A stretch of DNA of 64,000 bases from Massariosphaeria phaeospora (Eukaryota > Ascomycota > Dothideomycetes > Pleosporales): positions 2,232,001-2,296,000 of the forward strand of contig JAADJZ010000003.1 of the NCBI GenBank assembly GCA_011032825.1, in the 5' to 3' direction. Positions 57,320 to 64,000 of this stretch are shown here, piece after piece. A model generated the notes under the pieces. It ran no database searches, was not told the origin of the DNA, and was given only the letters and a program-made list of their open reading frames with translations. The position numbers and the translations under genes were made by a program. Position 1 is the first letter of the stretch. Every line of letters starts with the position of its first letter.

Positions 57320-57814
57320 ATGGCCTTGTTTCTTCCTTGCCAATACCCATGGTCCTCTCCTGATGGCGAACACTTCCACGAAGCGATTCCCTGGCCGATG
57401 TTTAATGGCACACGGTGGTGCTATGATAAGACGCCTTGTTGCGAATGGTGTGTAATCAAGAGAGATATTGTGAGTTTGCATTGTCCTATTACTGGTATAC
57501 ATTCGGGATTAACGAGTTGAATGTAGCCGACCCTGACAGAAGCGCTGGCAGAACTTCATCCGTACACTTTTAGGTGCATTAAGTCCCAATTCAGGCAAAT
57601 ACATCATCACTTCAAGCATGGTTATGATGAAAATGCCCGGGCCTTATCCCGTGAAGTGGAACAGCTTTCTCAGGACCTTCAGTGGCTCAGTAAAAGGCGT
57701 CGCGACTTGTGGGAGCTAGCCAAATTATCAGAGGAACTAAAGATCATGGCTACCGGTCTTCAAGTGGGACCCCGACGTCTCCTGTATTATACGATGCCTA
57801 AAGTCTATAATTGA
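57320..57814 (+). CDS. Orphan 145-aa protein, Cys/Trp-rich N-terminus
   Basis: Two exons, 57320-57469 and 57527-57814, are joined by a 57-nt GT-AG intron with a TTAACG branch-like site, giving 145 aa. A TAG lies in frame shortly before ATG 57320, so the start is probably right. I do not recognise the family. The N-terminal part is aromatic and Cys-rich (NGTRWCYDKTPCCEWCVIKR), perhaps metal- or disulphide-bound. The second half is helical and charged (LSREVEQLSQDLQWLSKRRR, then LWELAKLSEELKIMA), compatible with a short coiled coil. There is no signal peptide. Support is limited to a clean intron that joins two frames with coherent composition, the second one 95 codons open. It lies between CDC6 and MSH3; no functional link is implied. 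Confidence 0.6.
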
Positions 57815-58144
57815 GCGGAGATGGTCTTTATGGGTCCTTTCGTCGTTTGAGATGGCACCAACACCTATCAATAGTGTGCCAAACATTCCCTCTTACTTAT
57901 GCGCTTTGCAAACTTGCGATTCTTCTAGACCGAACTTGTTGTTCGATGCTAGATATCTGCCAAGATTGGTGTTATGTAATGTGGTTTGCTTGTTCGAGCA
58001 TGAGCAAGAGTACCCGGTCGAACGTGAAAGTGTGGCCTCGTGACGTCGGGTCTCGCTCGCGTCCGGGCTACGCGGGAGCGTTCCCTGCACCGAACCTCAA
58101 CCACCGCAATCCCCAACTCTTCTTGGCCTGCAGCGCAACCCACG
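57815..58144. other. Short intergenic region before MSH3
   Basis: 330 bp holding the orphan's 3' end and the MSH3 promoter. A TGACGTC (CRE-like) occurs near 58041. Open frames here are continuous with MSH3 in the 5' direction but start before its likely ATG. Confidence 0.5.
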
Positions 58145-61100
58145 ATGGCACCCAAAAGCAGTCCCGCCCTCCGTACTTCGTCGCAAAAGTCGAAACAACA
58201 GACATTATCGAGCTTTTTTACCCCGAAACCGTCACAAGTTACCAAGCCCGCCGTTCCCAAACCTACGTCGCCTATAGTATCAAATAGGGTGTCCATAGAT
58301 CCTCAAGATGCAGACTCAGACGAGGAAGACAGCCTCCCAGTTGCCCAGTCGAATACCTCCCGAAGAAAGCGTGCGATCGAAGAGAATGCAGAGAGCCTCG
58401 CCACGGACGGGGCTCCGTCACCTAAGCGGGTGCGACAGAGCAACAACTGGGCTGATGATCATAACGGAGAGACCACACCGAGGATATCACTGGGCCAAGC
58501 GTCTGAAACGGGCCTGAATACTCTCAAGCAAGCAAAGGTGTCTGGAAGGACCTCAAAATACGTCTTCTCATTGTCTCCTTTGGTAAGGAACGAGAACGAA
58601 GACGACGAGGACGACGCCGTTACGCAGAAGATGAAAGAACGGCTCCATGAGAAGTTTGTGAAGAAGCTCGGCAGGCCAGATAGCTTCGTAGAGTTAAGGA
58701 GGAAGAACAAGATTATCGCGGAAGAAGCTGCGGAAGGTGAAGATGGCGAAGGTGAGGAGGGAGAAGAGGAAGAACCACCAAAGGTTACAAAGGGACGCAA
58801 GGGTGCAGCTACGAAGAAGCCGAGCTCAAAATTGACACCTATGGACAAGCAATATCTTGAGATCAAGCGAAAACACCTAGACACGATCATAGTTATGGAG
58901 GTCGGATACAAGTTCAAGATCTACGGCGAGGATGCGAGGTCAGCGTCAAAGGAGCTCGGCATTGTCTGCATTCCAGGCAAGTTCCGATACGATGAACGTA
59001 TGTGAACTATTGCCTGAATGTACTCCTACACATCGCTAATTAGAACAGATCCTTCCGAGGCACACTACGACAGATTTGCCTCTGCCAGCTTCCCCGTTCA
59101 CCGGTTGCAAGTTCATGTCAAGCGTCTCGTTCAAGCGAACCACAAAGTCGGCGTTGTTAGGCAGATCGAAACAGCCGCACTCAAAGCCGTAGGAGATAAC
59201 AAGAGTGGTCCGTTTGTGCGGAAGCTCACCAATCTTTACACCAAGGGCACATACGTTGACGATGTTGAGGGCTTAGATACAACAGGGGGAGCTACGAATC
59301 CTGGTGCACAGGCGACTGGATACCTTTTGTGCATCACAGAAACAAATGCCAAAGGCTGGGGCACAGATGAGAAGGTACACGTTGGCCTCGTAGCCGTACA
59401 GCCTGCGACCGGGGATATCATATATGACGACTTCGAGGATGGCTTCATGAGAAGCGATATTGAAACGAGACTTCTCCACATAGCGCCAGCCGAATTTTTG
59501 ATCGTCGGAGACCTATCGAAAGCAACAGAGAAACTTGTCCAGCATCTTTCGGCAAGCAAGACTAATGTTTTCGGGGACAAAGCTCGCGTGGAACGAGTAG
59601 CAAAACCTAAGACTATGGCCGCGCAGGCTTATAGTCATATATCGAATTTCTACGCTGATAAGATGAGGTCGAGCCAGGACACAGATTCGGATAAAGAAAG
59701 CGCTATACTCGACAAAGTTCATCAATTGTCTGAACACGTCACTGTCTGTCTCTCAGCGATGATCACGCACTTGAGCGAGTACGGATTGGAACATGTTTTT
59801 GACTTAACAAAGTACTTTCAGCCCTTCAGTGCCCGGTCATACATGCTTCTAAACGGTAACACCTTGTCAAGCTTGGAGATATACCAAAACCAGACGGACT
59901 ACACTGTTCAAGGTAGTTTGTTCTGGACAATGGATCGCACGAAGACACGCTTTGGCCAGCGATTGCTGAGAAAGTGGGTTGGTCGCCCACTGATTGACAA
60001 GAAAAGGCTAGAGGAACGGATTGCAGCCGTGGAAGAACTGAAAGAAGGCGAGCATACCGTCCCGGTCGATAAGGTGAAATTCCTGCTCGGTAAGATTAGG
60101 ACCGATCTAGAAAAAGTCCTGATTCGGATATACTATAAGAAGTGTTCGCGTCCGGAGCTACTGTCCGCTCTTCAGAATCTCCAAGATATAGCAAGTCACT
60201 ACTCAGCCGTCAAGACGCCGAAAGACACTGGACTTAACTCACCATTGCTTAGCGAGGCGATTAGTAGCATACCGAAGATCTACGAGGCGGTCAACAGCTT
60301 CCTAGAACAGATAAATGCCAAAGCCGCCAGAGACAATGACAAGTACTCGTTCTTTCGCGACGAGTATGAATCAGAGGACATCAATGACTACAAGTTGAGG
60401 ATTGCCTCCGTAGAAAACGACCTTGATACACATAGGCCAGAAGCAGCGGGCAAACTAGGAGTGAAGACAGTAAACTATGTCACTGTGGCGGGAATCGAAT
60501 ACCTCATCGAAGTCAAGAAGAGCTCTGCCCAAGAGAAAAAGGTGCCAGCTTCGTGGCAGAAGATGTCGGGTACCAAAGCGCTTTCACGGTTCCACACCCC
60601 AGAGGTGAAACGGATGATTCAGGAGCGCGATCAATACAAAGAGTCGCTGGCCGCAGCTTGCGATACTGCTTATACCCGTCTGCTGGACGACATCTCAGCA
60701 AAATACCAAGAGTTGCGTGATTGCGTAAACGCTCTTGCTACGCTCGATGCTCTACTGTCCCTCGCAACGCTGGCCTCTCAGTCGGGTTACGTCAAACCTA
60801 CCTTTACGGACAACATCGAACTCTCAATAACTGGTGGTCGTCATCCCATGGTCGAACAGCTCCTTCTTAACGCCTATGTCCCTAATGACCTCGACCTGTC
60901 CCACGACCAGACCCGCGGCCTGCTCGTCACAGGCCCGAACATGGGCGGCAAATCCTCATACGTACGTTCCGCTGCTCTCATCGCCATCATGGGGCAGATC
61001 GGCTCCTATGTACCCGCCACAGAAGCGCGCCTGGGCATGATCGACGCTGTCTTCACACGAATGGGCGCCTTCGACAACATGTTGAAAGGCGAAAGTACTT

Positions 61101-61660
61101 TCATGGTTGAACTGAACGAAACCGCTGATATCCTCAAATCCGCGACCCCACGCTCCCTCGTCATTCTCGACGAGTTAGGCCGCGGCACCAGCACCTTCGA
61201 CGGCGTTGCCATCGCCGAAGCGGTGCTCGACTACGTCATCCGCGATCTCCAGTCCTTGACGCTGTTCATCACACACTACCAACATCTGGCCCGGGTGCAG
61301 AACCGCTTCGAAAACGGTGAACTGAAGAACGTGCATATGCGCTTCGAAGAGAGCAATAACGGGAAGGAAGTCGTGTTCTTGTATGAAGTTGCTGAGGGTA
61401 CGAGCCATCGGTCGTATGGTCTGAATGTCGCGCGGTTGGCAAGGGTGCCCGAGAAGGTGATTGATGTCGCTGAGGTCAAGAGTCAGGAGTTGGAGGACAC
61501 CATGGCGGCGTGCAAGATGATGAATATGTGAGTACCTAGATCAAAGATGAACTAGGATGCACTGCTAACGGTTGATAGGTCTCGTATGATCAAGGGTATC
61601 TTTCAAAACGATGGGAGTGAGGGTCTGGAGAAGCTGATAGACGGCATCGAGCAACTTTAA
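58145..61660 (+). CDS. MSH3: DNA mismatch repair protein Msh3
   Basis: Msh3 pairs with Msh2 (MutS-beta) to bind insertion/deletion loops. Three exons, 58145-58997, 59049-61527 and 61579-61660, give 1137 aa. MAPKSSPAL at 58145 is preferred over an in-frame start at 58040 because a PCNA-binding box (QQTLSSFF, residues 18-25) then lies near the N-terminus as usual. An acidic/basic disordered region follows to about 240. The mismatch-binding domain ([49 protein letters not shown]) is of the Msh3 rather than Msh6 type. The connector, lever and clamp regions are intact. The ATPase has Walker [11 protein letters not shown] (913-922), [11 protein letters not shown] and Walker [16 protein letters not shown]. 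The last exon encodes [13 protein letters not shown] and ends GIEQL. It is convergent with ATG5, 333 bp apart. Confidence 0.95.
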
Positions 61661-61993
61661 GATTAGCCGAGAAGAGGAGGCGGCTTCATTCACCACGAAA
61701 TCTTGTGTGGCTATAACCGGCACGTAGCGGTATTAATGCGCAACATACATCAGCCAGGGAAATTTTAAATGCTTTATCAGGTACAATAGTTGAAACGATC
61801 ATCGCGAAAGGAAGTTGAACAAGGTTTATTTGGGTATCCATCGCAGCGCATACGGCGCACTAGCAAACGCAACTTCCTGGGTATATGTCTACTCTGACAC
61901 CAAGTAGCACAAGACATGGTTCGGACTAAATTATATTGTCTCTCTATACGGACAAGTCATATGAAGGATACAATCAAGACCAAGTCGTGTTGT
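61661..61993. other. Convergent 3' region of MSH3 and ATG5
   Basis: 333 bp between two stop codons. There is no open frame of note apart from one that overlaps ATG5 in antisense. Confidence 0.6.
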
Positions 61994-63133
61994 CTACGCC
62001 ATCATCACAATAGCGATGTGAAGCCAACCATCAAGATACGCAGTCGCTCGCAGCAAGTCTTCCACGCTCGCACTCAGGGGGAGTACAGCGCCATGCAACA
62101 CAGCTTGTGCCAGCAGAGCACTCCGCCGACTCTGGAAAAGGCTGGGGATGATGTGATTGAGCGCGGTTCCGATGGTTTGCGGCTGGCCTATGCGGAAATC
62201 AGTATTTTCCCTTCTACTTCACAGCTTCCAAGCAATGGACCTACGTGAAGAGAGCGAAGGCGTGACCAAAGACTGCACCACGCGTAGAGAGCCTGGGGTG
62301 CTCTCCTTGTCCGGGGTATCTGACGCAGCGTGTGGCAGGTACAACTTGACGGGTAGATGCCGCAGGTTGACGCCTTGCGGGTTCAGCAGTTTCTGGTTGA
62401 TTGGGTTGTATAGGGTGAAGCTGTGCTGCTTAACGGAGTCCCAGAGTTGGTTGGAGTCTTCTTTGCTGAGGAACATGACGGTGCGGCCGGTGCCTGTGCG
62501 GAGGTAATCAGCCTGAGGGAGAGATTAGCAACTAGTCGCTCCGTGATAGACATCGTCACAATATATGAAGGTAGTAAATGCAAACCTCTTTGACACTGTG
62601 CATGTACAGATCATGCAAGTGGTTGCCCTCGGAATCTAGCTTGACCAGATGCTCGACGGGGTAGTCGGAGAAGTGCACCGTCAACTTCCAGGGCATATTC
62701 TTCTGCTCCTCTTCAACGTCGCGGTCTTTCTTTCCGCTTCCGTCCGCTGGGTAGGCTGGCTCAACACCGGAGTATAGATCGTAGAGTAGTCCGAGAGGAT
62801 AATGCCATTTCAGCGGCACGCCCTCATACGACAACCACGCATCCGCCGGCGAGACATCCGGATAGATTAAGCTACTCGCGAAGAAGCCGTGCAGTTTGTG
62901 GAGGAGCAGTCCCAAGTAAGACAGTCGGGGGAACTGGATCTGTGGATTCTGTTAGTATGCAGTATGCCGTCCGAGGCTGCAGCTTCGTCGGTTTATGGAG
63001 AGAGACAGACTAGGTATGGGTCCGAGTCATCGTAGGTCCTACAGTCTCCCTTGTGCAACCGGATCTCGAGCGGAACAGATCCATTCCAGACAGTCTGGCG
63101 CAGTCTACTCGCAACGTCGCGGGAACCCGACAT
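61994..63133 (-). CDS. ATG5: Autophagy protein Atg5
   Basis: Atg5 is conjugated to Atg12 and, with Atg16, acts as the E3-like complex that lipidates Atg8 on forming autophagosomes. Four exons on the minus strand, 63133-63011, 62939-62586, 62512-62245 and 62187-61994, give 312 aa; three GT-AG introns, all phases match. The N-terminal ubiquitin-like fold includes LRQTVWNGSVPLEIRLHKGD and SYLGLLLHKLHGFF; LSYEGVPLKWHYPLGLLYDL and PWKLTVHFSDYP follow. Lys158 in HSVKEADYLRTG is the probable Atg12 acceptor; the intron falls one codon after it. The second ubiquitin-like domain has NPINQKLLNPQG and LRHLPVKLYLP. The C-terminal exon reads QTIGTALNHIIPSLF and ends GWLHIAIVMMA, the family's usual end. The short first exon and the first donor (GTCTGT) were assigned by similarity and frame. 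Confidence 0.93.
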
Positions 63134-63410
63134 CGGGCATCGGCCTGAAGGGTTGCAGATTGACGGAGGTTGTAAACTACGGCGGGGTACCTAGTGGTAA
63201 GAGCGCGGGGCAGGCAGCAGGGGTTGTCAGAAAGCTTATTTATTACCGTGGTCCGGAGAAACCTCAAAATAACAAGGCTAGCCCGTCTGATGTCTCCCAA
63301 GATCGTCTCTACGACAACGCGCTCGGTCAGTCAGTCGGGCAAGCGAAGTCGCCAGGATTACAGACTTTTCGCTTCAACCCCCGATTCTGTGGTATGGATG
63401 TACGTGTCTA
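63134..63410. promoter_or_regulatory. Divergent promoter region of ATG5 and the right-edge gene
   Basis: 277 bp between outward-facing starts; it should hold both promoters. No named element is evident. Confidence 0.45.
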
Positions 63411-64000
63411 ATGGTCGCTCTCTTCTCGCAGCCCTGGACCATGAATGTCGCGCTTAATCTCAATCGGAAACGATCGCGTCTCGCCCTGGAGTCGGACGAC
63501 GATGACGACGAGCAACAGCACCAGCAGAACCGTCGCCCGGAACTCTCGCCTTCGCTGTCGACGTTCAGTGACACGTCGCTAAAGCGTACGAAGACGGAGA
63601 GCGAACTAGATGCGCTCGATGTGATTGCGCCCGAGGACGCTTGGAGCGTGGATACTGGGAGTATTCTTACGTCGCATACGCTGCCCTCTGCGCCGGGAAG
63701 CGGTATGGAGCCACACAACAACGTAGCCAAGTATGCGCCAGACTCGTCGATAATTGTGCTTTGTGTACAGGGGAACTTGGAGCTGCATTATGATCTTCTC
63801 TGGTAAGCTTACTGGGATTGTTCCTGGATGTGCTCCAGCTGACCATAGATAGCTCTATCCTACCGGACCTCTATCTTCTCTCGCCCTCATTACAAGCGCT
63901 CGTCCTCTGCCGCGATCCTTCCAGACATACCCCTTCCACGTCTACCTCCTTCTCACTACCTCTGATACAGGCTTTCGGGCCAAACTACAACCACTTCGGG
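63411..64000 (+). CDS. 5' part of an unidentified gene, cut by the window edge
   Basis: Exon 1 runs from ATG 63411 to 63802. A 50-nt GT-AG intron (63803-63852) leads to an exon open to the right edge (63853-64000), so about 180 residues are visible. A second in-frame ATG at 63441 (MNVALNLNRKRSR) may be the true start. The first 100 residues are disordered and charged, with basic RKRSR and LKRTKTE motifs, an Asp run and a Gln/His run, suggesting a nuclear protein. The segment across the junction (IIVLCVQGNLELHYDLL, then ILPDLYLLSPSLQALVLCRD) looks folded. I do not recognise the family. The alternative acceptor 4 nt earlier would put a stop codon at the junction, which supports the chosen site. 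Confidence 0.65.

Noticed and set aside
61916..62248. 110-codon plus-strand frame
   Set aside because: It is antisense to the last ATG5 exon, whose reading is strongly supported by family sequence.
63379..63442. A 32-nt intron (GTACGT...CGCAG) giving an alternative start for the right-edge gene
   Set aside because: Shorter than typical fungal introns, and an uninterrupted ATG at 63411 or 63441 suffices.

Overview
This is a eukaryotic, filamentous-ascomycete (Pezizomycotina) genome window. The evidence is short GT-AG introns of about 45-140 bp, roughly 50% GC, genes on both strands with 0.3-4 kb between them, and the families present (Msh3, Cdc6, Atg5, Stt4, Brn1, Utp13, a Kip2-type kinesin, a hybrid histidine kinase, a DUF6604 protein). 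A Dothideomycete is my best guess, but that is inference. I saw no tRNA, rRNA, transposon, CRISPR or virus-like element. Exon boundaries were read by eye from splice sites, frame and family similarity, and phases were checked arithmetically.

Left third (1-26 kb): the tail of an unidentified gene (2-100); 3.9 kb with no convincing gene; a 197-aa Pro/Ser/Thr-rich orphan; UTP13 (minus), whose start faces a membrane-protein gene (plus) that reads in two frames; a Kip2/KipA-like kinesin; a type II membrane protein with a fucosyltransferase-like HxRRGD motif; a secreted CAP/PR-1 protein (minus); and a coiled-coil, proline-rich protein ending in a ubiquitin-like domain (minus). The upstream region of that last gene carries a perfect 8 x 20-bp minisatellite.

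Middle (26-49 kb): an NCLX-type cation/Ca2+ exchanger (minus) is divergent from condensin BRN1 (plus). Then come the phosphatidylinositol 4-kinase STT4 (nine coding exons, the first only 5 nt), a soluble hybrid histidine kinase and a SERCA-type Ca2+-ATPase.

Right part (49-64 kb): a single-exon DUF6604 gene of unknown function lies between two low-complexity intergenic stretches. CDC6 (minus) has two MluI cell-cycle boxes just upstream. A 145-aa orphan follows, then MSH3 (plus), ATG5 (minus) and the 5' end of an unidentified gene cut by the window edge.

There is no biosynthetic cluster or operon-like system. Most genes are housekeeping: ribosome biogenesis, chromosome condensation, replication licensing, mismatch repair, autophagy, phosphoinositide and Ca2+ homeostasis, and signalling. 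NCLX and SERCA both move Ca2+ but lie 20 kb apart with no sign of linkage. The most interesting items are the frame conflict at a GT run, the long C-rich leaders with short tandem repeats before four genes, the tiny exons, the cell-cycle sites, and the unrecognised genes.
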